Shown here: piece after piece, positions 6,393 through 14,527 of the stretch | How the letters are laid out: each line of letters begins with the position of its first letter | How positions within the stretch are numbered: the stretch's first letter is position 1 | Source of the DNA: DAOMOD01 sp964526035 | Lineage (GTDB): Bacteria > Pseudomonadota > Gammaproteobacteria > Xanthomonadales > BPKI01 | NCBI GenBank assembly: GCA_964526035.1 | Contig: CAZGKE010000082.1 | Coordinates: 1 to 14,912, forward strand | Direction: 5' to 3' | Length of the DNA: 14,912 nucleotides | The notes under the pieces: model-generated | Told to the model about the DNA's origin: nothing | The model's database searches: none | Seen by the model: only the letters and a program-made list of their open reading frames with translations | Program-made: the position numbers and the translations under genes

Positions 6393-7399
6393 GCTTTCCG
6401 TTCTTTTTCCAATGCGGTGATGCGCCTGGCCATGGCGTCGAGCTGCTTGAAGCGTGCGGCATTGCGGCGCCAGGCGCGGTTTTCCTGGATCGGGGTCCCT
6501 GAAGAATACTCGCCCGGGACGTGGATGGAGTGGGTGACCAGGCTGCGCGCAGTCACTGTGACGCGATCGCAGATTTCGATGTGGCCGACTATGCCGGCAC
6601 CACCGCCAATCAGGCAATGGCGGCCGATGCGCGCCGATCCGGCCACCGCGACGCATCCCGCCATGGCGGTGTGCGCCCCGACGTGCACGCCGTGGCCGAT
6701 CTGGATCTGGTTGTCGAGACGCACGTCTTCTTCCAGAACGGTGTCACCAAGCGCACCGCGGTCAATGGTGGTATTGGCGCCGATCTCGCAGTCGTCGCCG
6801 ATCACCACGCCGCCGAGCTGGGGCACCTTCAGCCAGCTGCCGGCGTCCATGGCTATGCCGAAGCCGTCGGCGCCGAGCACCGCGCCGGGATGGATCAGGA
6901 CCCGACTGCCAAGGCGAACGCGTGTCACCAGTGTCACTCGTGCGACCAGACGGCTGCCGGCGCCGACCGTGCACCCTTCGCCGATCACGCAGTGCGGGCC
7001 AAGCTCGGCACCATCGTCGATGCGCGCGCCCGCAGCCACATGGCAGAAGGGGCCGATGCTCGCGCTGGCGGCAACCATGGCACCACTTTCGACCACTGCG
7101 CTGCGATGGATGCCAGGTGGCAGCGCCGTACTTGTTTCAAAGAGTGCGGCGATGCGTGCGAAATCGGCGTACGGATTGGCGGAGATCAGGGCAGGAACCT
7201 GACTCGCCGCGGCATCGGCGTCGCACATCACCACGGCCGCCGCTTGGGTGGTGGCAAGCAGGCTGCGATAAGCGGGGTTGGCGAGGAAACTGACCTGCGC
7301 GCTGTCGGCTGTCGCGAGGCTTCCGACTCCACGGATGCTGGCATCGCCTTCGCCGCGCAATCGCAGACCGAAGCGTGCGGCCAGCTCGCCGAGCTTCAC
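6389..7399 (-). CDS. lpxD: UDP-3-O-(3-hydroxyacyl)glucosamine N-acyltransferase
   Basis: The third lipid A enzyme: it adds an N-linked 3-hydroxyacyl chain from ACP to UDP-3-O-acylglucosamine. The 336 residues (E. coli 341) have the N-terminal uridine-binding domain (about 1-95), a left-handed beta-helix of hexapeptide repeats (about 96-300) and a C-terminal helix (RFKQLDAMARRITALEKE). The catalytic His is H236 in QIGHG, matching E. coli H239, and H273 matches H276. The E. coli chain-length residue Met290 corresponds to Leu287 here. The start is GTG at 7399, overlapping the skp stop as GTGA, with a strong GAGGAG eight bases upstream (7408-7413) inside skp. The stop overlaps the fabZ start. Confidence 0.97.
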   Translation of the reverse strand: MKLGELAARFGLRLRGEGDASIRGVGSLATADSAQVSFLANPAYRSLLATTQAAAVVMCDADAAASQVPALISANPYADFARIAALFETSTALPPGIHRSAVVESGAMVAASASIGPFCHVAAGARIDDGAELGPHCVIGEGCTVGAGSRLVARVTLVTRVRLGSRVLIHPGAVLGADGFGIAMDAGSWLKVPQLGGVVIGDDCEIGANTTIDRGALGDTVLEEDVRLDNQIQIGHGVHVGAHTAMAGCVAVAGSARIGRHCLIGGGAGIVGHIEICDRVTVTARSLVTHSIHVPGEYSSGTPIQENRAWRRNAARFKQLDAMARRITALEKERKA

Positions 7400-7941
7400 G
7401 GCTCGCTCTCCTCGCTGCCCTGCCGGCGCAGACGTTCCAGCACGCTGTCGGTGATGTCGATGCGGTTGCTGGCAAATACGACGGGTCCGGGCACCACCAG
7501 ATCGATGCCTTCGTCTCGCGCGTACTCGATGACCGAGTCGGTGATCTGCATGAAGAACCGCTGGTACTCCGATTCCTTGCGCTCCTCGAGCTCGGTACGC
7601 AGGCGCTCGCGCGTCTGGCGGACGCTGCGCCGCAGGGTCTCGATCTCGCGCTCCAGCGCCTCGGCGTCAGGCGCGCTGAGAATGGCGGCGTCGCGCCGCT
7701 GGCGCTGCTCCAGTGCCTCCAGGCGGGCAGCGTCCTCGCGCAGCAGTTCGTCGCGTGCCTCGAATTCGAGCTGCAGACGCGTTTGAGCCGCCAGCGCCTG
7801 CGGCGACTCGGTAAGCAGTCGCTGCATGTCGACGTAGGCGATGCGCGGCGCGTCCTGCGCCAGGGCGACAGATGGCAGCAACGCCAACAGGCACAGCAGC
7901 AACGCCACTGGCCGCAGCCGTGCTCCGCGCAGCGCCATCAC
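7396..7941 (-). CDS. skp: Periplasmic outer-membrane-protein chaperone Skp/OmpH
   Basis: A periplasmic chaperone that holds unfolded outer-membrane proteins on their way to BamA. It has a clear signal peptide: a basic start, a hydrophobic run LLLCLLALLPSVALA, and likely cleavage after Ala before QDAPRIAYVDMQRLL. The mature part is strongly charged and helical (about residues 50-135), as expected of the Skp coiled-coil arms. It ends in a beta/hydrophobic segment (GIDLVVPGPVVFAS) and an acidic tail. The length of 181 is somewhat above E. coli Skp (161). Two adjacent starts are possible: GTG at 7941, with GAGGAG 8 bases upstream, and ATG at 7938, 11 bases from it. It sits about 30 bases downstream of bamA, the usual partner arrangement. 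Confidence 0.9.
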   Translation of the reverse strand: MMALRGARLRPVALLLCLLALLPSVALAQDAPRIAYVDMQRLLTESPQALAAQTRLQLEFEARDELLREDAARLEALEQRQRRDAAILSAPDAEALEREIETLRRSVRQTRERLRTELEERKESEYQRFFMQITDSVIEYARDEGIDLVVPGPVVFASNRIDITDSVLERLRRQGSEESEP

Positions 7942-7949
7942 AGTACGGA

Positions 7950-7955
7950 CTCCTC
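7950..7955 (-). promoter_or_regulatory. Ribosome-binding site of skp
   Basis: GAGGAG on the minus strand, preceded by GGGA, in the short bamA-skp spacer. It is 8 bases from the GTG at 7941 and 11 bases from the ATG at 7938. The spacing slightly favours the GTG, but codon preference favours the ATG. The two products differ by one residue only. Confidence 0.7.
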
Positions 7956-7971
7956 TCCCGGCGATCCGAAC

Positions 7972-10278
7972 CTAGAATACGTCGCCGAAGGAAAACTGGA
8001 TGGATTCAGTTCGATCGCCGTCCTTCTTGCGTACCGGCCTGGCCAGATTGATGATGATCGGGCCCACCGGTGCCTGCCACTGGAACGAGAGTCCCGCCGA
8101 CGCGCGAAGCTCACTGGCCTCCCAGGCGTCGAAGTTCTCGAACACGTTGCCGACATCGAGGAATGCCGAGAACCGCGTCGTCTCGCTGGCCGCACCGAAG
8201 GGAGTCGGAAAGATCAGCTCCGCGGTGGCCGTGGTCAGGAAGGCGCCGCCGATCGGCTGGGGAAAGTCGGGTGCCGACTCGGTGAAGGCTACCGGGCCCA
8301 GGGTGTTGTCCTCGAACCCGCGCACCGAGCGTACGCCACCGGCCAGGAAGTTCTCGAAGAACGGCAGTTCGTCGGAGTTGCCGTAGCCGTCGCCGTAGCC
8401 CAGCTCGACATTGGTCAGGAACGTGAGGTTTGAAGTCAGCGGGAAATAGCGTGCGAACTGGTAGTTGAAGCGGAAGTATTCGACCGTGGAGCCTGGCAGG
8501 GTCGCCTCCAGCGCCAGTCGCTGCAACCCGCCGCGGGTCGGATTGAAGAATCGGTTGCGCGTGTCGCGCGCCCAGCTGACCTCGGCGCGCCATGACTTGA
8601 AGGTCTTGTGGCCGACGCGGTCGATGTAGTCGACGATGACGTCAGGGGCGCTGCCGCGCTGCGCGTTGATGAAGTTGTTGTCGATGCCGACGAAGAAGTT
8701 GACCGTATCGGTCTCGGTGATGGGAATGCCGAACAGGGCCTTGAACTCCGCGAGGTCGGAGGTGAAAGAGGCAATGTTGCGCTGGGCCTGGTCGAGCTCG
8801 CGGTAGGTGATCGAATAGCCAAGGCTGACGCCGTCGTCGGTGAAATACGGGTCGAGATAGAAGGCGTCGATGCGCTTCACGAAACGGTTGGTCTGGGCGG
8901 TGAAGGCCACGCGGTTGCCGGTGCCCAGGAAGTTCGCCTGGCTGATCGAGAAGTTGAGCAGGACGCCCGATACCTGCGAGTAGCCGACGCCGATCTGGAA
9001 CTGTCCGGACTGGCGCTCTTCGACGGTGATGTCGATATCGACCTGGTCTTCGCTACCCGGCACCCGTGGCGTTTCCACGTCGACCTTGCCGAAGTAGCCG
9101 GTGCGCTGCAGGCGAACCTTGGAGCGGTCCAGGGCGGCCTGCGAGTACCAGGCGCCTTCGAACTGCCGCAGTTCACGGCGCAGCACCTCGTCCTCGGTGC
9201 GGTGGTTGCCACGGAAGTTGATGCGCCGCACGTAGACACGCTTGCTGGGTTCGACCAGGAAGGTGATGTCGACGGTGCGGTTTTCGCGATCGACTTCGGG
9301 AATCGGGGTGACTTCGGCAAAGGCATAGCCGATGTTGGCAAGGACGATGCTGATCGCTTCCGAGGTGATCTCGGTCTGCCGGCGCGAAAACGTCTCGCCG
9401 GTCTTGGGCACCATCAGCGCCATCAGGTCCTCTTCGGGGAGGACCAGGTCACCGGTCAGGCGAATGCTGCCGAAATCGTAGCGCTCGCCTTCACGCACGT
9501 TCACCACCACATACATGTCGCGGCGGTCCGGGCTGATGCTCACCTGTGTGGACTCGACGTTGAAGTCCACATAGCCCCGGTCGAGGTAGTAGGAAGTCAG
9601 CGCTTCCAGATCGCCGGTGAGCTTTTCGCGCGAGTACTGGTCGTCGCGGCGATACCAGCTCAGCCAGTTGGTGGTGTCGAGCTCCAGCTGCTTCATCAGC
9701 TCCTTGTCGTCGAACACGGTGTTGCCGACGATGTTGATGTGCTTGATCTTGGCGGCCTTGCCTTCACTGACGGTGATCGTTATCTCGACGCGATTGCGTT
9801 CCAGATCCTTGACCTGGGGGCGAATGGAAACGTTGTACTTGCCGCGATTGTTGTACTGGCGGGTCAGCTCCTGGGTGACGCGGTCCAGTGCCAGTCGGTC
9901 GAAGGTCTCGCCTTCGGACAGGCCGATCTCGGAAAGTCCACGCAGCAGATCCTCGGACTTGATGTCCTTGTTGCCGACGAGGGTGATCTTGGAGATCGAC
10001 GGCCGTTCCTGCACCTTGACCACCAGGATATTGCCCTGGCGTTCGAGGCTGACATCGCTGAAGAACCCGGTGCGATAGAGCGCGCGCAGCGCTTCGGCGC
10101 TGCGCGCACGGTCGATGCGGTCGCCGCGTTCGATCGGCAGGTAGGTGAACACCGTGCCGGCGGATATCCGTTCGATACCGTCGATGCGGATGTCCTCGAC
10201 CACAAAGGGATCCACGGCGGCCACCGGCAGGGCGGCCAGCAGCAGTGCGAGCAGGATCGAAAGGGCGCTGGGCTTCAT
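7972..10278 (-). CDS. bamA: Outer-membrane protein assembly factor BamA
   Basis: The central Omp85 subunit of the BAM complex, which folds beta-barrel proteins into the outer membrane. The 768 residues start with a signal peptide (MKPSALSILLALLLAALPVAA). Five POTRA domains follow, at about 24-90, 91-170, 171-260, 262-340 and 343-420; recognisable openings are KITLVGNKDI, HINIVGNTVF, SIRLTGDLVL and RINFRGNHRT. A 16-strand barrel makes up the rest. The loop-6 VRGF motif is at 652-655, and the chain ends in an aromatic Phe (FSFGDVF), as expected for a barrel. The ATG at 10278 is chosen because a GGA lies 7 bases upstream and the signal peptide starts cleanly. A GTG two codons earlier (10284) is also possible. 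About 70 bases separate it from rseP. Confidence 0.97.
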   Translation of the reverse strand: MKPSALSILLALLLAALPVAAVDPFVVEDIRIDGIERISAGTVFTYLPIERGDRIDRARSAEALRALYRTGFFSDVSLERQGNILVVKVQERPSISKITLVGNKDIKSEDLLRGLSEIGLSEGETFDRLALDRVTQELTRQYNNRGKYNVSIRPQVKDLERNRVEITITVSEGKAAKIKHINIVGNTVFDDKELMKQLELDTTNWLSWYRRDDQYSREKLTGDLEALTSYYLDRGYVDFNVESTQVSISPDRRDMYVVVNVREGERYDFGSIRLTGDLVLPEEDLMALMVPKTGETFSRRQTEITSEAISIVLANIGYAFAEVTPIPEVDRENRTVDITFLVEPSKRVYVRRINFRGNHRTEDEVLRRELRQFEGAWYSQAALDRSKVRLQRTGYFGKVDVETPRVPGSEDQVDIDITVEERQSGQFQIGVGYSQVSGVLLNFSISQANFLGTGNRVAFTAQTNRFVKRIDAFYLDPYFTDDGVSLGYSITYRELDQAQRNIASFTSDLAEFKALFGIPITETDTVNFFVGIDNNFINAQRGSAPDVIVDYIDRVGHKTFKSWRAEVSWARDTRNRFFNPTRGGLQRLALEATLPGSTVEYFRFNYQFARYFPLTSNLTFLTNVELGYGDGYGNSDELPFFENFLAGGVRSVRGFEDNTLGPVAFTESAPDFPQPIGGAFLTTATAELIFPTPFGAASETTRFSAFLDVGNVFENFDAWEASELRASAGLSFQWQAPVGPIIINLARPVRKKDGDRTESIQFSFGDVF

Positions 10279-10352
10279 CGTCACGTCCAGTTTGTTGGTG
10301 GTGCGCTCGTGGGCGCGCCTTGGTTATGGGTGTTGCCGGCGGGCGCAGGCGG

Positions 10353-11708
10353 TCAGGATACGAGGCGCAGGATGTCGTTGTAGAAGGCCAGACTCATCAA
10401 ACCGGCCAGCATCGCCAGGCCGACGTACTGGCCGGCAATCATCGTGCGCTCACTCACCGGGCTGCCCTTGACCAGCTCAATAAAGTAATACAGCAGGTGG
10501 CCGCCATCCAGAATCGGAATGGGCAGCAGGTTGAGAATGCACAGCGAAAGGCTGACCAGACCGAGGAAAAACAGGAACCAGGCCACCCCCAGCTGCGCCG
10601 AGCTGTTGGCGTACTGGGCGATGGTGATCGGTCCGGAGAGGTTCTTGGTCGAAGCGGCACCGGTGACCATGCGCCAGAGCATGCCCAGCGTGGCATTGGT
10701 CAGCCGCCAGGTTTCGCTGACCGCCGCCGGGAAGGCGGCAATCGGCCCGTAGCGCAGCACAGTGTCGTAGCCGCGCGCCTGCTGGCCTACGCCAAGCCGC
10801 CAGGATTGAACCCCTTCGCCGTCGGCCTCCAGGCGCGGGGTGGCCCTCAGCAGCACTACGTCAGCGCCGCGTTCGACGCGGATCGCCAGGCTGCCGAGCG
10901 TGGCCTCGTAGCTCTGCACGTGCTCCACAAGGTCTCCCCAGTGCGCCACCGGCTGATCGTTGATGGCGAGCACCCGGTCACCGCTTTCCATTCCGGCCTG
11001 CGCAGCGGCGCTGCCGGCCGCGACCTGGCCGATGACGGCAGGCGCCAAGGCCTGCTGCGGCAGCAGGCCGATTTCGGCGAGCACGCGTTCTTCATTGATG
11101 GTGGCAGGAAGCCGCGACAGCTCCAGCACCAGGCGTCGCGGGCGCGCGTCGGCATCCTGGACGTCGAGGGGCACGTCGCGACGATCGATGGCGGCCTTGA
11201 CCAGCGCCAGGGAGGCATGGGTCCAGGTCTCCGTGGACTGCTCGGCCACCGCGACGATGCGGTCGCCAGGCTGCAGGCCGGCGTCGGCAGCGAGGCCCTC
11301 GGCGCTGCCGACCGTGGGCAGAAAATCGCCCTTGCCGACCATGAACATCAGCCAGAAGGCGAAGATCGCGAACACGAGGTTGAAGATCGGGCCGGCAGCG
11401 ACAATGGCGATGCGTTGGCCGACAGGCTTGGTATTGAAGGCTTCCGCGCGCTGTTCCGGTGGCAGCGGTTCATCCGATTCGCGTTCGTCGAGCATGCGCA
11501 CGTAGCCACCGAGCGGAATCGCGGCCACCACGTACTCGGTGCCGTCGCGACCCACGCGCTTCCACAGCGGCTTGCCGAAGCCGACCGAAAAGCGCAGAAC
11601 CCGCACGCCGCAGCGTCGGGCCACCCAGAAGTGGCCGAACTCGTGGAAGGTGACCAGCACCCCAAGGGTGACGAGCAGCCACCAGATGGAACCGACAATC
11701 TCAAGCAT
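10353..11708 (-). CDS. rseP: Site-2 intramembrane zinc metalloprotease RseP
   Basis: An inner-membrane protease that cuts the anti-sigma factor RseA within the membrane after DegS, releasing sigma-E; it also clears signal-peptide remnants. The 451 residues match E. coli RseP (450). The zinc motif HEFGH (H22, E23, H26) lies in the first membrane segment, and the third ligand is D401 in LPIPILDGGHL. Two PDZ domains lie between, at about 125-210 (AGLQPGDRIVAV) and 215-300 (AGMESGDRVLAIND). The ARRCGVRVLRFSVGFGKPL block is near-identical to the E. coli one. The ATG at 11708 has no Shine-Dalgarno but sits seven bases below a TGATAGAAT element, so a leaderless message is possible. It follows dxr by 43 bases and precedes bamA, whose folding status the sigma-E pathway monitors. 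Confidence 0.97.
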   Translation of the reverse strand: MLEIVGSIWWLLVTLGVLVTFHEFGHFWVARRCGVRVLRFSVGFGKPLWKRVGRDGTEYVVAAIPLGGYVRMLDERESDEPLPPEQRAEAFNTKPVGQRIAIVAAGPIFNLVFAIFAFWLMFMVGKGDFLPTVGSAEGLAADAGLQPGDRIVAVAEQSTETWTHASLALVKAAIDRRDVPLDVQDADARPRRLVLELSRLPATINEERVLAEIGLLPQQALAPAVIGQVAAGSAAAQAGMESGDRVLAINDQPVAHWGDLVEHVQSYEATLGSLAIRVERGADVVLLRATPRLEADGEGVQSWRLGVGQQARGYDTVLRYGPIAAFPAAVSETWRLTNATLGMLWRMVTGAASTKNLSGPITIAQYANSSAQLGVAWFLFFLGLVSLSLCILNLLPIPILDGGHLLYYFIELVKGSPVSERTMIAGQYVGLAMLAGLMSLAFYNDILRLVS

Positions 11709-11715
11709 GCGTGGA

Positions 11716-11724
11716 TTCTATCAG
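11716..11724 (-). promoter_or_regulatory. Candidate extended -10 element for rseP
   Basis: On the minus strand the dxr-rseP spacer holds TGATAGAAT, one mismatch from an extended -10 (TG-N-TATAAT). Six bases (CCACGC) separate it from the rseP ATG, so transcription would start at or next to the A of the start codon. No good -35 is seen at 16-18 bases; a TTGGCC lies 21 bases upstream. This is pattern matching only. Confidence 0.35.
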
Positions 11725-11751
11725 CAGCGGGGCAGGGAACCGGCCAACAGG

Positions 11752-12933
11752 CTAACGCGCGAGGCGTAACGCCGCGCTGAACGCGACATCGCGCGCACGC
11801 TGATCGCAGGCCTCGACGGCACCGAGATCATCGACCGCTTCAATCGGCAGTCGTTCCAGGGTTTCGGCGATGACATCGGCAATGGCAAGGAACGGCAGGC
11901 GCCCGTCCAGAAAGTGCGCGACCGCCACTTCGTTGGCCGCGTTCAGCACCGCAGGGGCGCTGCCGCCCGCCGCCAGCGCATCGTAGGCAAGGGTCAGACA
12001 GCGGAAGACCTGCCGGTCGGGGGTCTCGAAGTCGAGGCGGCCCACGGCCACCAGGTCCAGCGTCGCGACTCCGGCGGCGATGCGATCAGGCCACGCCAGG
12101 GCATGGGCCAGGGCGGTACGCATATCCGGGTTGCCAAGCTGGGCCAGCACCGAGCCGTCGCGGTAGGCGACCATGGAGTGCACGATGCTCTGCGGGTGAA
12201 CGACCACATCGATGGCCGCTGCCGGCAGGTCGAACAGCCAGTGCGCCTCGATTACCTCGAGACCCTTGTTCATCAGCGTCGCCGAGTCGACCGAGATCTT
12301 TCTGCCCATGTCCCAGTTCGGATGGGCGCAGGCCTGGTCGGGTGTGACCTCGGTGAGCGCGCTCAGCGCGCGCCCGCGAAACGGCCCTCCGGAAGCCGTG
12401 AGAACGATCCGCTCGACGCCAGCGGTCGCCTTCCGGGTCTGCCAAGGCTGCGGAAGGCACTGGAAGATGGCGTTATGTTCGCTGTCGATTGGTATGATTT
12501 CGGCGCCGTTGGCTTCACATTCACGCTTCAGCAGTGCGCCCGCCAGGACCACGGCCTCCTTGTTCGCGAGCAGCAGGCGTTTGCCGGCGCGCGCCGCAGC
12601 CAGGGTGGGTGCCAGACCGGCAGCGCCCACCACGGCGGCAATCACGGTGTCGCTGCCGGCGTCGGCGGCGACCGCCGCGACGCCGGCCGGGCCATCAAGA
12701 ACTTCGGTCGCGATCCCCGCTGTGCGCAGCTGCGAGCGCAGCGCGGCGGCCGCGTCCGGATCCGCCATTGCCGCGAGTGCCGGCCGGAAGCGGTCGCAGA
12801 GCGCGAACATGGCTTGGCTGTTGCGGTTGGCGGTGAGGCCGGCGACCTCGAAGCGGTCCGGGTGCCGCGCTGCGACATCCAGAGCGCTGGCACCGATGGA
12901 GCCGCTCGCGCCGAGAACCGCGAGGCGTTTCAC
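11752..12933 (-). CDS. dxr: 1-deoxy-D-xylulose 5-phosphate reductoisomerase
   Basis: The second enzyme of the methylerythritol phosphate pathway. It converts DXP to 2-C-methyl-D-erythritol 4-phosphate with NADPH and is the fosmidomycin target. It supplies isoprenoid precursors used by UppS in the same run. The 393 residues (E. coli 398) begin with the nucleotide-binding motif GASGSIG (9-15). The metal ligands are D150 and E152 in PIDSEHNAIFQ, plus E226 in NKGLEVIEA. Flanking motifs include LLANKEAVV, LTASGGPF and HPNWDMGRKISVDSATLMNK. The start is GTG at 12933, overlapping the cdsA TGA as GTGA; no other start fits the MKRLAVLGASGSIG opening. It ends in TAG, 43 bases before rseP. Confidence 0.97.
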   Translation of the reverse strand: MKRLAVLGASGSIGASALDVAARHPDRFEVAGLTANRNSQAMFALCDRFRPALAAMADPDAAAALRSQLRTAGIATEVLDGPAGVAAVAADAGSDTVIAAVVGAAGLAPTLAAARAGKRLLLANKEAVVLAGALLKRECEANGAEIIPIDSEHNAIFQCLPQPWQTRKATAGVERIVLTASGGPFRGRALSALTEVTPDQACAHPNWDMGRKISVDSATLMNKGLEVIEAHWLFDLPAAAIDVVVHPQSIVHSMVAYRDGSVLAQLGNPDMRTALAHALAWPDRIAAGVATLDLVAVGRLDFETPDRQVFRCLTLAYDALAAGGSAPAVLNAANEVAVAHFLDGRLPFLAIADVIAETLERLPIEAVDDLGAVEACDQRARDVAFSAALRLAR

Positions 12934-13757
12934 AGGCCGATCAACAGCTTGCCGGCGGCAAACACCGGGGTGGCCGCCAGAATGGAGTCGATGCGGTCGA
13001 ACACGCCGCCGTGACCCGGCAGCAGGGTGCCCGAGTCCTTGCAGTTGGAATGGCGTTTGATCAGGCTTTCAATAAGGTCGCCGACAATGGAGAAGACCAC
13101 GCTGAGCAGGGTCAGAATCAGCAGGGCGGCGAGCATTCCGGCGTCCAGACCGAATCCCCACGCGCCGGCCGCCACGGCCAGAAGGGACGCTCCGCCCAGC
13201 GCGCCCCAGACCCCGGCCCAGGTCTTTCCCGGGCTGATGCCCGGCGCAAGCTTGCGACGCCCGAAGGCGCGTCCAGCAAAGTACGCGCCGATATCGGCTG
13301 CCCACACCAGGCCCAGTGCATACAGCGTCCACCAGGGGCCGAGGGCGACGCCGCGCAAATGAACCAGGGCAGCCCAGGCGGCAATGACGATCAGAGCGCC
13401 GATGACCGTCTTGAGAACGCAGTTCGCGGTGGTCCGCTCGGCGCCGAAGCTGCTGAAGCGCAGCCAGACAAGCGCGAGCAGCCACCACAGCACGCCGGTC
13501 ACGATCGCCGCCACGAGCAGCCGTGGGGACGCTGCAAGCCAGATGGCCAGGATGATGACGCCCACTGCGGCCACGATCAGAGCCCGGGTGGCCCGCGTCG
13601 GCACGCCCACCATGCGCGTCCATTCCCAGAGGCCGAGCAGGGCAACGCCAGCGATCACGGCTGCAAACACCGGAGCAGGTGCCCAAAGCACTGCAGCGAT
13701 GGCCAGCGGTGCGAGCACCACGGCAGTTGCGATGCGTTGCCTGAGTCCGTCGTTCAT
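12930..13757 (-). CDS. cdsA: Phosphatidate cytidylyltransferase
   Basis: A polytopic inner-membrane enzyme that makes CDP-diacylglycerol from phosphatidic acid and CTP, the branch point for bacterial phospholipids. The 275 residues are mostly hydrophobic, with about seven or eight membrane segments. The conserved C-terminal CDS signature is intact: SLIKRHSNCKDSG followed by LLPGHGGVFDRID. The preceding WAADIGAYFAGRAFGRRKLAPGISPGKTW is also typical of the family. The ATG at 13757 overlaps the uppS TGA as ATGA. No Shine-Dalgarno is visible, which suggests that translation depends on coupling to uppS. It is placed between uppS and dxr, as in many proteobacteria. Confidence 0.96.
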   Translation of the reverse strand: MNDGLRQRIATAVVLAPLAIAAVLWAPAPVFAAVIAGVALLGLWEWTRMVGVPTRATRALIVAAVGVIILAIWLAASPRLLVAAIVTGVLWWLLALVWLRFSSFGAERTTANCVLKTVIGALIVIAAWAALVHLRGVALGPWWTLYALGLVWAADIGAYFAGRAFGRRKLAPGISPGKTWAGVWGALGGASLLAVAAGAWGFGLDAGMLAALLILTLLSVVFSIVGDLIESLIKRHSNCKDSGTLLPGHGGVFDRIDSILAATPVFAAGKLLIGL

Positions 13758-14527
13758 TGCGATGACGTCGAACGCGGTGCGTCGGGGACACCTCCGAAGC
13801 GACGTTCACGGCCCGAAAAATCGAGGACGGCCTGGCACAGGGTCGCGTTGTCGAGGTCGGGCCAAAGCTGGTCGCAGAACCAGCACTCGGTATAAGCAAG
13901 CTGCCAGAGCAGGAAGTTGCTGATGCGGACTTCCCCGCCGGTGCGGATGAACAGGTCCGGTTCCGGCAGGTCAGCGGTGCTCAGACGGGTTTCGATGCTG
14001 CGCTCATCGATGGAGTCGACTTCGATGCTGCCGTCGGCCACCTCTCGCGCCAGAGCGCGGCAGGCCTGCGCGATGTCCCATCGCCCGCCATAGTTGACCG
14101 CAATGACCAGCTGCAGCGCGCTGTTCGCGCTGGTGCGCGCTTCCGCATCGGCCATGCGCTGCTGCAGCACCGTGGAAAAGGCGCTGCGCTCACCGATGAA
14201 GCGCAGACGTACGCCGTTCTCGGCCAGCCGTTTGACGTCGCGATCGAGAGCGCGCAGGAACAGGGACATCAGCGTGCTGACCTCGCCCTCGGGGCGCGAC
14301 CAGTTCTCGCTCGAGAAAGCGAACAGCGTCAATACGCCGATGTCTTCGCGAAGGCAGAACTCGATCGCGGTGCGCACGGCGCGTGCGCCGGCGCGGTGCC
14401 CTGCGGTGCGCGGGCGTTTGCGCTGTCGTGCCCAGCGCCCGTTGCCATCCATGATGATGGCAATGTGCCGTGGCAGGCGGGTGCCTGCCGGGAGCTGCCG
14501 CGGCGGCAGTGGCGCGGCAGCTGCCAT
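13754..14527 (-). CDS. uppS: Undecaprenyl diphosphate synthase
   Basis: A soluble cis-prenyltransferase that adds eight isopentenyl units to farnesyl diphosphate to give the C55 lipid carrier for peptidoglycan and O-antigen. The 257 residues (E. coli 253) hold the opening motif HIAIIMDGNGRWA with catalytic D27. Next come GHRAG, FAFSSENWSRP, and the isopentenyl-diphosphate site PDLFIRTGGEVRISNFLLWQ with the following LAYTE. The N-terminal lead (MAAAAPLPPRQLPAG) is low-complexity and of uncertain extent, but no better start follows before the motif. The ATG shares one base with the frr stop (TGATG), so coupling is likely. The C-terminal serine-rich tail is unremarkable. Confidence 0.97.
   Translation of the reverse strand: MAAAAPLPPRQLPAGTRLPRHIAIIMDGNGRWARQRKRPRTAGHRAGARAVRTAIEFCLREDIGVLTLFAFSSENWSRPEGEVSTLMSLFLRALDRDVKRLAENGVRLRFIGERSAFSTVLQQRMADAEARTSANSALQLVIAVNYGGRWDIAQACRALAREVADGSIEVDSIDERSIETRLSTADLPEPDLFIRTGGEVRISNFLLWQLAYTECWFCDQLWPDLDNATLCQAVLDFSGRERRFGGVPDAPRSTSSQ

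Noticed and set aside
10279..10352. Sigma-E type promoter in front of bamA
   Set aside because: I looked for a GGAAC-type -35 with a TCTGA-type -10 in the rseP-bamA spacer and found neither.
8608..10383. Plus-strand open frame of 591 codons over bamA
   Set aside because: A shadow of bamA: it mirrors POTRA and barrel codons, and its composition (Val-Asp-Gly-Ala repeats) is an antisense artefact. The same holds for the plus-strand frames at 3778-5064, 5089-6003, 6521-7786, 10245-11780 and 11914-13014.
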